Program-made: the position numbers and the translations under genes | In this document: positions 32,509-40,762 of the stretch, piece by piece | Numbering within the stretch: position 1 is the first letter of the stretch | Layout: every line of letters starts with the position of its first letter | Assembly: GCA_945875845.1 (NCBI GenBank) | Contig: CAMCMB010000054.1 | Span: 1-48,812, forward strand | Source of the DNA: Pirellula staleyi DSM 6068 | Lineage (GTDB): Bacteria; Planctomycetota; Planctomycetia; Pirellulales; Pirellulaceae | Direction: 5' to 3' | DNA length: 48,812 nucleotides | Notes under the pieces: generated by a model | What the model was told of the DNA's origin: nothing | The model's input: only the letters and a program-made list of their open reading frames with translations | The model's database searches: none

Positions 32509-34830
32509 ATGCGCAATCGCAAACGAGAAATCAAACGCAGGCTGGGTTTAGAGAAGTTGGAAACTCGCGACTTGATGGCGGTCGCTCCCATGCACAACAC
32601 GATCTATCCACAGGATGTCGATGGCGATTCGCAACTCTCTCCGTTGGACGCATTGATCGTCATCAATGATCTCAATCGCGGGGTGGATCCAATCCGCTCT
32701 AATATCAATAGCGATGGTGAGACAAGCTACTATCTGGACGTGGATGCAGATGGCGCCGTAACGGTGCTCGATGCCCTATCGGTCATCAATGCTTTCCACG
32801 ATTCAGATGAGCCAGTCCTGGATCCGCAACCCAGTGCGTCAAGCTCGCTCGATCCACGCGACGTTGCGAAACTCGCCGAAGCCGAACCGGCATCTCTGCC
32901 AATATCCGAATTGGAAGTCAAGACGCTTCTGGAGCGTGCATCGCGAGCAACGACCAGCAACGACGCGATTATCGCAATCGTCGATCGGGCGGGTCAGATC
33001 TTGGGTGTACGAACCGAACAGGATGTCGTCAACACCTTTGCGGGACGTGAGAGCGAGCTCGTGTTCGCTATCGATGGGGCCGTTGCCAAGGCTAGAACGG
33101 CTGCGTTCTTTTCGAATGGTGAAGCACCCCTAACATCCCGCACCGTTCGATTCATTAGTCAATCGACGATCACACAACGCGAAGTGGAATCGAACCCCAA
33201 CATACAAGACTTGAATTCGATTAGGCGTGGCCCAGGTTTTGTCGCACCGATTGGACTAGGTGGGCATTTCCCACCTCAAGTTGCATCAACACCCCTGGTC
33301 GACTTATTCGCGATCGAACATCAAAGTCGCGATGGCAAGTCGAACCCAGGGGCGGACGGCATCAAAGGTACTGCCGACGACATCGCATTGAGTTCGCGAT
33401 TCAACGTCAATTTGAGCGAAGTGCCAGCCGCTGCGAAAGACTACATGAAGCTCTTCCCAGAGTCGTACGGTACCCAATCGGGCAGACTACCTTTTGCACA
33501 AAGCAGAGGGATTGCGACCATGCCTGGCGGGATTCCACTCTATAAGTTCATCGGTGGCAAACCAGTTCTCGTTGGCGGCATTGGCGTTTTCTTTCCAGGA
33601 AAAGACGGCTACGCAACCTTTGAGCAGGGCTTTGTTCATGCGTCCACTCGAGGAAAGGCAGGTCCACAATCTGAGTTGTCGCGATTGAATGCCCCCAAAG
33701 CACTCGAAGCCGAGTTCATTGCATTCTTTGCTGCGGGCGGAACGGTGGCTGGAACCAATCCGATGAAAGTCACCGAGTTTGAAGGGAAAGCACCTTCTCG
33801 AGGTGCATTCGGAGGAATTAACGGACGCATCGACTTGGTAGGCATCACTCTTGAGATTTACGGACCCACCCCAACTCGGCAGAATACAGCCACAGGCCAA
33901 CAACAGGTCTTTCAAGTAGGGAGAAAAAACGGCGGCGGACGGGGCACCAATTCCGGTGTTGATCAGAAAGTAACCCCGGGTGGAGCTCTTGCCTTGCCGG
34001 GGCAAAACGTGCCTGAGGGTTGGCTTGTCAATCCTCACAATTCCAGTGTTGACGCGATTTTTGCTTCTGACGTGAACAGTATCATCCAGCAAGGAATCAA
34101 CGAAGCGAATAAAACACGCGCCGCCATTCGTCTTGATTTGAATACTTTCAAGGCAGGTGCGAAAACGAAAATGGTTTTTGCCGTTACGGACTCAACGGGT
34201 GAAGTTTTGGGTCTCTATCGAATGCCAGACGCCACGGTCTTCTCCATTGATGTCGCTGTCGCCAAGGCTCGCAACACTTCGTACTATGCAAGCGATCGAT
34301 TGGTTGCAGCCGATCAAGTCGATGCAAACAACGATGCGAAAGCAGACGTGCCCCGCAATACCGCTTTCACGAATCGAACCTTTCGTTTTCTGGCGGGCCC
34401 ACGCTACCCCACCGGAGCCCTGACTGGACCTGCCGATTTCAGCATTTTGACTATGCCAGGAATCAATCCAGCCACTGCTGAGAATGTGGCACCTGCCAAT
34501 CCGTTGCCCGCATCGGTCTACGGGTCAAGCACGGCGACCGTTCTGTCCTTTGATTCGTTCAACGCGTCAAGAAATTTCCGAGACCCCGCGAACCTTTCCA
34601 ATCAAAATGGAATCGTTTTCTTTCCAGGAAGCACCCCGATCTACAAAGGTGCGAGCAAAACTCTCGTTGGCGGATTTGGGGTGAGTGGAGACGGCGTTGA
34701 CCAAGACGATGTGGTAACGGTTGCCGGCCAGGTAGGATACACGCCGCCAGTCGGTTTGCGAGCAGACCAGTTCTTCGTGTCCGGTGTTCGTCTTCCATTC
34801 CAAAAATTCAATCGCAATCCAAGTGCGTGA
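32509..34830 (+). CDS. Dockerin-type protein with two HbpS/GlcG-like heme-binding modules
   Basis: A 773-residue protein. The N-terminus LGLEKLETRDLMA is the planctomycete LExLExR-type leader that precedes large exported proteins. Residues about 37-95 form a type I dockerin: DVDGDSQLSPLDALIVINDLN and DVDADGAVTVLDALSVINAF, two calcium-loop/F-hand repeats. Two regions resemble the HbpS/GlcG heme-binding fold: IIAIVDRAGQILGVRT...FAIDGAVAKARTAAFFS (about residues 155-205) and MVFAVTDSTGEVLGLYRMPDATVFSIDVAVAKARN (about 555-590). Metal/heme function is inferred from these. It faces away from the cytochrome operon, an interesting neighbour for a heme-binding protein. The frame stops exactly where RtcA-like sequence begins. 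Confidence 0.75.
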   Translation: MRNRKREIKRRLGLEKLETRDLMAVAPMHNTIYPQDVDGDSQLSPLDALIVINDLNRGVDPIRSNINSDGETSYYLDVDADGAVTVLDALSVINAFHDSDEPVLDPQPSASSSLDPRDVAKLAEAEPASLPISELEVKTLLERASRATTSNDAIIAIVDRAGQILGVRTEQDVVNTFAGRESELVFAIDGAVAKARTAAFFSNGEAPLTSRTVRFISQSTITQREVESNPNIQDLNSIRRGPGFVAPIGLGGHFPPQVASTPLVDLFAIEHQSRDGKSNPGADGIKGTADDIALSSRFNVNLSEVPAAAKDYMKLFPESYGTQSGRLPFAQSRGIATMPGGIPLYKFIGGKPVLVGGIGVFFPGKDGYATFEQGFVHASTRGKAGPQSELSRLNAPKALEAEFIAFFAAGGTVAGTNPMKVTEFEGKAPSRGAFGGINGRIDLVGITLEIYGPTPTRQNTATGQQQVFQVGRKNGGGRGTNSGVDQKVTPGGALALPGQNVPEGWLVNPHNSSVDAIFASDVNSIIQQGINEANKTRAAIRLDLNTFKAGAKTKMVFAVTDSTGEVLGLYRMPDATVFSIDVAVAKARNTSYYASDRLVAADQVDANNDAKADVPRNTAFTNRTFRFLAGPRYPTGALTGPADFSILTMPGINPATAENVAPANPLPASVYGSSTATVLSFDSFNASRNFRDPANLSNQNGIVFFPGSTPIYKGASKTLVGGFGVSGDGVDQDDVVTVAGQVGYTPPVGLRADQFFVSGVRLPFQKFNRNPSA

Positions 34831-35095
34831 GTTCTTGCATAAGACATTCCTTCCACTCGTGAATCGCATGGGATCGAAAATCGAGTTGACACTTGAGCGA
34901 TTTGGTTTTTATCCGGCAGGTGGAGGAGAGCTTCGGGCAGAGATTCAAACAGCGGCCTGTCTAAAAGCCTTTGATATTACCGAGCGAGGAGAGTTTACCC
35001 GCAGTTCGGTTACCGCTCGCGTGGCGGGTTTGTCACTGAGCATTGCCGAACGGGAAATGGATGTGATTCGACGAGGTTTGGATTGGGATGAGTGC
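34823..35095 (+). pseudogene. Remnant of RNA 3'-terminal phosphate cyclase (RtcA)
   Basis: About 90 codons match the middle part of RtcA: VREFLHKTFLPLVNRMG, LERFGFYPAGGGEL, then ITERGEF...ARVAGLSLSIAEREMDVIRRGL. Both the N-terminal part and the C-terminal catalytic part (with the active-site His) are absent; the frame then runs antisense over the neighbouring gene. The match begins at the very end of the dockerin protein's frame, in another reading frame. RtcA activates RNA 3' phosphates with ATP; this fragment cannot be functional. I read it as decay after a deletion that joined two loci. Confidence 0.8.
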
Positions 35096-35098
35096 AGT

Positions 35099-36127
35099 TC
35101 ATCTCGGAACTTGCGGTGTCAACTGCCTCTCTCGGTTGTCGGCAATGGCTTTGCCGGTCGCCGCTCCGGCAGCGCTGCCCGCCCGTGTTAGAAATGGCTT
35201 TGTGTAGAAAGGCAAAACAATTCCTCCGGGAACCAAGGAAGCACCGGTGGATACCACCCCTGCGCCTAGCCGACCGTACGCCTGCGGATAAAGTTCTTTC
35301 TCTAGTTTCCAGTCTTCTCTGGCCCTTGCGTAACTCAGCACGTCACTCGAAACGGACGAGTCGCTAATGATGGGAACAATCGGCATAAAGGTCATCGCAA
35401 TGAACGTTCCCGGATAACGTTGATCGTAGATCTTCTTGACATATCCTGCTTGAAAAACCGCGCTTGCACTCGACAAGGAGTTAATCGAAAGCGTATTCGT
35501 GAATCCATTGTAATGGTCAAAGCCGAAGGCGCGACCAGGAAAGACACAATAGCCCAAATGATAAAAGGTTCCTCCTGTGTATTTCCAGAGAGGAGCAATT
35601 CGTGTGTTGCTCTTCAGCCGATTCCACTGTGCTTTTGGATTGTATTCACGGACGTCGATGTTAACACCACTGAGTCCATTATCGTCAAGGTAGTCCGAGG
35701 CGGATTGCACGACTTGCAATTGCCGAAGGTCTCTGGCCTCTTGAGCCTCTGGGTGCTTGGACGGAAACCATTTTCTAATAACCTTTCCCGGGTACTGAAC
35801 CATCCGTTCCATCGCATCGATGTTCGGATGATGGCCCCCAACTACGATGGCATTGGGTGTACTTGGTAACCGAGTCAATGACTCTTTTCGCGAGATGCCG
35901 TAGCGATACGTGTCGCTTACGCAACCAGATATTGAGGCGAGTATTAGAAAGTTCCAACCAATGATCCGAGCGAGCGGCAGTTGCCCAACCCCTTGATTGC
36001 TCGGGAGGTTGAGGCTCCTGCCGAACCATCGCGTTTGTAGTTCGGCAGGAGCCTCGCCCTCCCGGTTTAAGCAATACGGCTGCTCGGCTGGACGCGATGT
36101 TGAGTTTGCGATGGAGTGTGGAGGCAT
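35099..36127 (-). CDS. Hypothetical lipoprotein-like exported protein
   Basis: The frame covers 342 codons, but its first 45 or so lie in the palindromic repeat at 36000-36065 (GEAPAELQTRWFGRS), so the given ATG is doubtful. The likely native protein starts close to LPLARIIGWNFLILASISGC, which looks like a lipoprotein signal with a Cys after ISG; no ATG, GTG or TTG in frame lies just before it, so the repeat may have removed the original start. The remaining 285 or so residues show no domain I know. A hydrophobic segment lies near residues 275-300. Function is unknown. Confidence 0.6.
   Translation of the reverse strand: MPPHSIANSTSRPAEQPYCLNREGEAPAELQTRWFGRSLNLPSNQGVGQLPLARIIGWNFLILASISGCVSDTYRYGISRKESLTRLPSTPNAIVVGGHHPNIDAMERMVQYPGKVIRKWFPSKHPEAQEARDLRQLQVVQSASDYLDDNGLSGVNIDVREYNPKAQWNRLKSNTRIAPLWKYTGGTFYHLGYCVFPGRAFGFDHYNGFTNTLSINSLSSASAVFQAGYVKKIYDQRYPGTFIAMTFMPIVPIISDSSVSSDVLSYARAREDWKLEKELYPQAYGRLGAGVVSTGASLVPGGIVLPFYTKPFLTRAGSAAGAATGKAIADNRERQLTPQVPR
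36000..36065. repeat. Palindromic repeat overlapping a gene start
   Basis: This is a single copy of the hairpin element with arms GGGAGGTTGAGGCTCCTGCC and the near-complement around TCGGCAGGAGCCTCGCCCTC. It is read through in frame by the gene at 35099-36127. Copies also lie at 25780, 32338 and 37487. Confidence 0.75.
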
Positions 36128-36174
36128 TCCGAGGTTCGAAATTTTTTTCAGGGTGATTGCTTGAGGCCCATGAT

Positions 36175-36228
36175 TGCCAGCTAAATATGTATTGCCAGTT
36201 AAACATGTATTGCCAGCTAAATGGCAAG
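36175..36228. repeat. Three 18-bp direct repeats
   Basis: TGCCAGCTAAATATGTAT and its variants begin at 36175, 36193 and 36211 (the last only matches for about 12 bases). The array runs over the final codons and stop of the histidine kinase gene. It is short and of unknown role. Confidence 0.6.
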
Positions 36229-37443
36229 TGTTTTGCGGGCAACGGATGGGGCCGGGCTTGCAGGCAAGCGAATCTCAAACGTGCAACCCGCATTGGGAGC
36301 GGACCTTAGCCATACCAGACCGCGATGAGCATCTAGAATTCGACGTATATTTGCAAGAGAGATTCCAAGCCCACGGCCATGCTCGCGACCACTAAAATAA
36401 AGATCCCAAGCTCGAGCAGCGGTTTCAGCGGACATTCCAGGCCCAGTGTCTCGAATCGCAATTCGTACCCGATTGGTTAAATCCGTGGGTACCGCTTGCA
36501 AACCGCTCGAACCACTTGGGCCAAACTCGGGATGGTTGACTCCGACCTCTTCGCAAATGATTTCGATACAGTCGTTGGGTCGGCAAACCTGCATTGCATT
36601 TTGAACGACACTCGATATGGCTTCCGCAAGCGATGCGCGTTCGACCTCACCGTAAAGTGGTTTTGGCGACAACCGAAACTCGACTTGAATCTTCGCATGC
36701 TTCCAAGCCGCGATTTGAGACTCCACTACCTCGCGAACAATAGCAACCACATTGTCCTTTCGGAGCGAAACAGGGCGTGGTTGAACCACTCGCATCATTT
36801 CGGAGAGCATTTCATGAGCGCGCATGGTTTGGTCTACGATGGTCGCTAGCGACCTTCGATCCGCTTCGGAAGCAACGTTCGGAATCAACTGCTGAGCACG
36901 CGCTGCGATATTGGCGAGTGGGTTATTGATTTCGTGGGATAGGCCATAAGCGAATTGGTAAATCGCCCGCTGACTGGATTTTTCGACCGCATGGTCAAAT
37001 CGCTCTCGCGAGCCAAGGGAAGCAATGGCCGAATGGATCGCATGCAAAAAACGTTGGTTTGCGGTCCTATCCTGAGCAGATGAGTTGGCTTCGCAGACGA
37101 AGACTCTACCACGGTGGGTTTGCTGAAGCAGGGATTGTAGTCGAGCGATAGGCTCACCTCGGCCTGTCGAGAGCCCTTGCGATTGCTCAAGTTCATCGAG
37201 CAGTTCATCGAGGCTTGGTTCGACGGAAGCTTCGACGTCGTGGGTCACTAGGTATGAAGTATTTTGGAGAGCAAGGGCCATCAATTTGTAGGTGAACTCG
37301 GCCGCGACATTTTGATCAATGGAAGCGGCTTTCTTGGTTGGTCTCATGGGTTCCAAAGGAGCGGCAACGGCCATACCAATGGATGCAGCAATGGAATGAA
37401 CCGTCTTCTTTTGCTTGTTGCGAGCCTTGGGCGATTCGTTCAC
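36217..37443 (-). CDS. Sensor histidine kinase without a visible membrane span
   Basis: A 408-residue protein. The phosphoacceptor H-box is GLSHEINNPLANI, the N-box VVQNAMQV, the G1 box RDTGPGM, and the G2 box GRGLGISL. The N-terminal 165 residues show no membrane helix and no known sensor domain; SRERFDHAVEKSSQRAIYQFAYGLSHEI leads into the HisKA helix. It is therefore probably a cytosolic, soluble kinase that passes phosphate to a response regulator encoded elsewhere, since none is adjacent. The start is GTG at 37443; an internal ATG at residue 24 is an alternative. Confidence 0.9.
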   Translation of the reverse strand: MNESPKARNKQKKTVHSIAASIGMAVAAPLEPMRPTKKAASIDQNVAAEFTYKLMALALQNTSYLVTHDVEASVEPSLDELLDELEQSQGLSTGRGEPIARLQSLLQQTHRGRVFVCEANSSAQDRTANQRFLHAIHSAIASLGSRERFDHAVEKSSQRAIYQFAYGLSHEINNPLANIAARAQQLIPNVASEADRRSLATIVDQTMRAHEMLSEMMRVVQPRPVSLRKDNVVAIVREVVESQIAAWKHAKIQVEFRLSPKPLYGEVERASLAEAISSVVQNAMQVCRPNDCIEIICEEVGVNHPEFGPSGSSGLQAVPTDLTNRVRIAIRDTGPGMSAETAARAWDLYFSGREHGRGLGISLANIRRILDAHRGLVWLRSAPNAGCTFEIRLPASPAPSVARKTLAI

Positions 37444-37486
37444 GGGTGTCTCATCATGTTTAACGGTCTTCTAGGCGACGCATTAT

Positions 37487-37590
37487 GGGAGAGTGAGGCT
37501 CCTGCCGAGCTTACGACGCAATGGTTCGGCAGGAGCCTCACCCTCCCAAGCGTGACGCATTGGTTCGGCAGGAGCCTCACCCTCCCAAGC
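37487..37590. repeat. Palindromic repeat with an extra half-copy
   Basis: A hairpin with arms GAGTGAGGCTCCTGCCGAGC and the complementary GGTTCGGCAGGAGCCTCACC at 37487-37548 is followed by a second direct copy of the right arm (37558-37590, both with CACCCTCCCAAGCGTGACG). It lies between the histidine kinase and the DUF3352-like gene and probably separates their transcription. Confidence 0.75.
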
Positions 37591-37602
37591 GTGACGCCGG
37601 TA

Positions 37603-39414
37603 CTAATCCCGGCGCATGCTGAAGGCAGTGTAGTGAAGTCCGTCTTCTTCCTCCACGACAAACGAACCGGTTGGGGCCATATATTTGGAAATGACGTCAA
37701 ACGAAGGCAAGTCTCGACTCTTGAGCGCGGTTACCAACGCTGTAAAGAAGGGATTGTTTGCCGAAATTTGTTCGAGTTTATCGATGTTCGCTCGATCGCT
37801 TGCCAAATCGTAGAACAACCTTACCGATTCTTCGGGGCGCTGATAGAACATAATCGAACTCTCTTTGTCTTTGAGCTGCGCCTTGATTCGGTCGCGAACC
37901 AACTTGTACTCAATCGCTTCGTTCAGCAAATCGTTACCGCTGGATTCGACATCGATAGCAAGATTCAGTGTATCGAGCGAGTCGCTAAACAACAGCTGCT
38001 TGCCCACGATTGCGAAGGCTGGCTGAGCGGCTCGAACATTCGGATTGTCGTTCTTGAACTCCAGAGAATAAACCGTCGAATCACCAACCAATTTCGAGGA
38101 CCATCTTGCATCATTCGACTTTAGCTTGTCGAACAACTTTGGCAAAACTTCCGTCTTAACGCGTTCTTGATCTTTGAGATGGATTCCGATGAGGTTGCTT
38201 TGGCTATTGATACGTTTCGGGGGCAAGATCATTTGAGCAAGTGAAATACGGCCTTCGAGCATTTCCAGCACGTCTTTTCGAAGGTCGATACCAATCTGCC
38301 GACTGCCGTTTGCAAAAAAGTTGTTTTCGAAGAAATTCTCGCCGCCAAACGTGTCCGCAATTTCAGCAATCGCTTTGACGGTTTTAGCAAAGTCCCAGTT
38401 GATGGTTCCATAACTTACGACTTGATCGCCTACCCATGACTCAGGTTCCGTCGGTCCGCTCTTGGGGCGAACGGCACGAAGTGCACCTTGTCGATTTGTC
38501 TCGAGCAGTAAATGCGCATGTACGATTGAGTCAAAATCGTTCGGAGCAAGAATAACACTTCCGCCTATTCCCTTGATACCATCGACTCCAAGTGTTTTTA
38601 AGGCGACGAGCACGCCGATGGTGGCTGCGTTTTCCTTGGTGAGCTCACGGTAGAGACCAATTGGGTTTGCATAGAACGACGCTTGGGGACGTTCGCCAGC
38701 GGTACCCACGCATCGACTCAAGATCGTTGTAAAATCACGATTGTCCGCAAGTGGTTTGTGGTCGATCCCGCTCCCTTGCCAAATTTGTGCCAAAGTCTCA
38801 GCGTACTCGGCGTTGCTGGCAAAGACCAAGACTCCTGCATCCGTGAAGAACCCAAACTGCCGAACCGAAGATTCGAGACCATACTGAGAAACCGTGACAT
38901 TCCCAACTTCTTTGGTCTTTTTCTGCATGCCCTGCGATGACAGTCGCTCCTCTAATCTCCCAATCATGAGCTGGACTGCTGGCAATTCGTCCCCCGCCTC
39001 GATCATTCCGCAGAAGACGGGTCTTGTTTTAGATGGTACAACCGCAATCGCGAGTTCGCCGCTCGGAATCGACAATAACTCATCTAAATTGACGCCAATC
39101 GTATTTTGCATTCCTTGAACAAGCGAGCTGAAAGTCGAATAAAAACTGCTCAAGATCGGCTTGAGTTGCGGATCGTCGCTCAGGCGTCCCATCGAGGTCT
39201 GGGAAAGCTTGTTTTTCATCTCCTTTGTATCGTCGATCCGAGCATACAAAAGGGTCTTTTGTGGGAAAAGTTTTGGAGCGGAGGGGCGTTGTGCCCAGGC
39301 TGCACCGGAATTGAGAATCCCAATCGCGATGGCAAAAAAAGAGGCCAGAAGCTTTGCCTGAGGAAAGCCAATGCGTGGAGATTTGGTTGACTTGAATACG
39401 TTCATGGTTTGCAT
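37603..39414 (-). CDS. DUF3352-like exported protein
   Basis: A 603-residue protein. The chosen ATG gives a signal peptide (AKLLASFFAIAIGILNSGAAWAQ). The open frame continues upstream to 39486, but that would put the signal far from the N-terminus. The mature part starts FPQKTLLYARIDDTKEM, then PILSSFYSTFSSLVQGM and SGELAIAVVPSKTRPV; this alternation of short beta strands and helices matches the layout of planctomycete DUF3352-type proteins. No catalytic motif was seen. It follows the dGTPase-like gene on the same strand after a short gap of about 60 bases. Function is unknown. Confidence 0.7.
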   Translation of the reverse strand: MQTMNVFKSTKSPRIGFPQAKLLASFFAIAIGILNSGAAWAQRPSAPKLFPQKTLLYARIDDTKEMKNKLSQTSMGRLSDDPQLKPILSSFYSTFSSLVQGMQNTIGVNLDELLSIPSGELAIAVVPSKTRPVFCGMIEAGDELPAVQLMIGRLEERLSSQGMQKKTKEVGNVTVSQYGLESSVRQFGFFTDAGVLVFASNAEYAETLAQIWQGSGIDHKPLADNRDFTTILSRCVGTAGERPQASFYANPIGLYRELTKENAATIGVLVALKTLGVDGIKGIGGSVILAPNDFDSIVHAHLLLETNRQGALRAVRPKSGPTEPESWVGDQVVSYGTINWDFAKTVKAIAEIADTFGGENFFENNFFANGSRQIGIDLRKDVLEMLEGRISLAQMILPPKRINSQSNLIGIHLKDQERVKTEVLPKLFDKLKSNDARWSSKLVGDSTVYSLEFKNDNPNVRAAQPAFAIVGKQLLFSDSLDTLNLAIDVESSGNDLLNEAIEYKLVRDRIKAQLKDKESSIMFYQRPEESVRLFYDLASDRANIDKLEQISANNPFFTALVTALKSRDLPSFDVISKYMAPTGSFVVEEEDGLHYTAFSMRRD

Positions 39415-39476
39415 AGTAATCGAGATTCGTTCTGCATTGGAAGATCTTGGGAATTGCAACTTGAGATAGCGCATGT

Positions 39477-40646
39477 CTAACTCCAATCCTGGGCCGATTC
39501 ACGGCCCAGTTCAACAAGCGAAATGTACTGTTCATCGCAGAATCGATCTGTCATGCCGGCCAAGTACACTGTGACCGTGTGTTCCACGCCCCACTCCAAG
39601 GCCCATTTCCGAAAGCGTTCTGGCAGCCGTTGTGGATAGGATTTCAGCAATCGGAAAAGTTGGCTTAACCGAGTCGCGGCTCGCTGCCGAACCTCGACCA
39701 AGCTTGGATGACGATAGACGTGTTCAAAAAGGAAACTTTCTAGTTCTTCTTTGTCGGACTGCATCTCCGGCGACATTTGAAGCTGAATGCCAACTTCCTG
39801 GACGCCTTTGCTATCTAGCTGGGTCGCATCGGACAGTAGCTCCATCGAGTGTTGCAGAAAGTCGCCCATTTGAATGTCGAGCAACGTGTGGACCAGCCTT
39901 TGCCTACGATTCATTGAGTTGCTTTGCTCGATCGGGGCGACCTGCATTGCTCGTCGAACCAGTCCGAGGCCATGAAGCTGTTGCCAACTCAGCAAGCCTA
40001 GTTTCAACGCATCATCCAAGTCGTGCGCGTCATATGCGATGCTGTCGGCAGCGTCCACAACTTGGACCTCAAGCATTTGCACGGTTCCACTCTCCTTATG
40101 AGATCGAAACTCCTGCCCCGCCAATACTTCGGACGTTAGATTTAAGCCTGGATAGGACGTGTGGCGTTGCTCGATTCGAGTTGCCAGCTCAAGCGCAAAT
40201 GCATTATGGGTAAAGCCTCCAAAATCTTTAGCGCATGCGTGGAGCGCGTCTTCCCCGCAATGACCGAAGGGAGGGTGACCTATATCGTGAAGCAACGCCA
40301 TCGCTTCGATCAAATCCTCGTTCAAGCGAAGTGTGCGGCCGATCGTTCTCGCCAAGGAAGCGACTTCGTTGGTATGCGTTAGTCTCGTTCGGTGATAGTC
40401 TCCCATATCACCTGTGAAGACTTGCATTTTCCCGCTCAACCTGCGAAAGGCTGCGCTGTGCAAAACGCGATCGCGATCGCGCTGAAACGGGCCACGGTAA
40501 GGATGCGGATCCTCAGGAACAACGCGTCCCAACGATTGGCACGAAAACATGGCGTAAGGTGCGAGCAGCAAACGTTCGCGAGCTTGCCAGGACATCGCAG
40601 GTTCCGTGAGTCGAACAAAAGTCGAAACAGTTGAAGGTGGGGTCAT
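39477..40646 (-). CDS. dGTPase-like HD-domain triphosphohydrolase
   Basis: A 389-residue protein of the deoxyguanosinetriphosphate triphosphohydrolase-like family, which hydrolyses dNTPs to nucleosides and triphosphate. Motifs present are RDRDRVLHSAAFRRLSGKMQVF, the first His in RLTHTNEVASLARTIGR, and the HD pair in ALLHDIGHPPFGHCGEDAL. The later conserved VQVVDAADSIAYDAHDLDDA supplies the last metal-ligand Asp. The ATG at 40646 is preferred over the longer frame from 40700. It diverges from the halogenase-like gene with about 116 bases between. Confidence 0.93.
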   Translation of the reverse strand: MTPPSTVSTFVRLTEPAMSWQARERLLLAPYAMFSCQSLGRVVPEDPHPYRGPFQRDRDRVLHSAAFRRLSGKMQVFTGDMGDYHRTRLTHTNEVASLARTIGRTLRLNEDLIEAMALLHDIGHPPFGHCGEDALHACAKDFGGFTHNAFALELATRIEQRHTSYPGLNLTSEVLAGQEFRSHKESGTVQMLEVQVVDAADSIAYDAHDLDDALKLGLLSWQQLHGLGLVRRAMQVAPIEQSNSMNRRQRLVHTLLDIQMGDFLQHSMELLSDATQLDSKGVQEVGIQLQMSPEMQSDKEELESFLFEHVYRHPSLVEVRQRAATRLSQLFRLLKSYPQRLPERFRKWALEWGVEHTVTVYLAGMTDRFCDEQYISLVELGRESAQDWS

Positions 40647-40762
40647 AGAAACGTCTCTCAACACAAGGCAAATTCTTTCACTCCAACAGTTTAACGCCAA
40701 CCTCGGCTATAGTTCGATAGCAGTCCAGCAGATTTTTGAGTATGTTTCGATGGGAGGACAAC

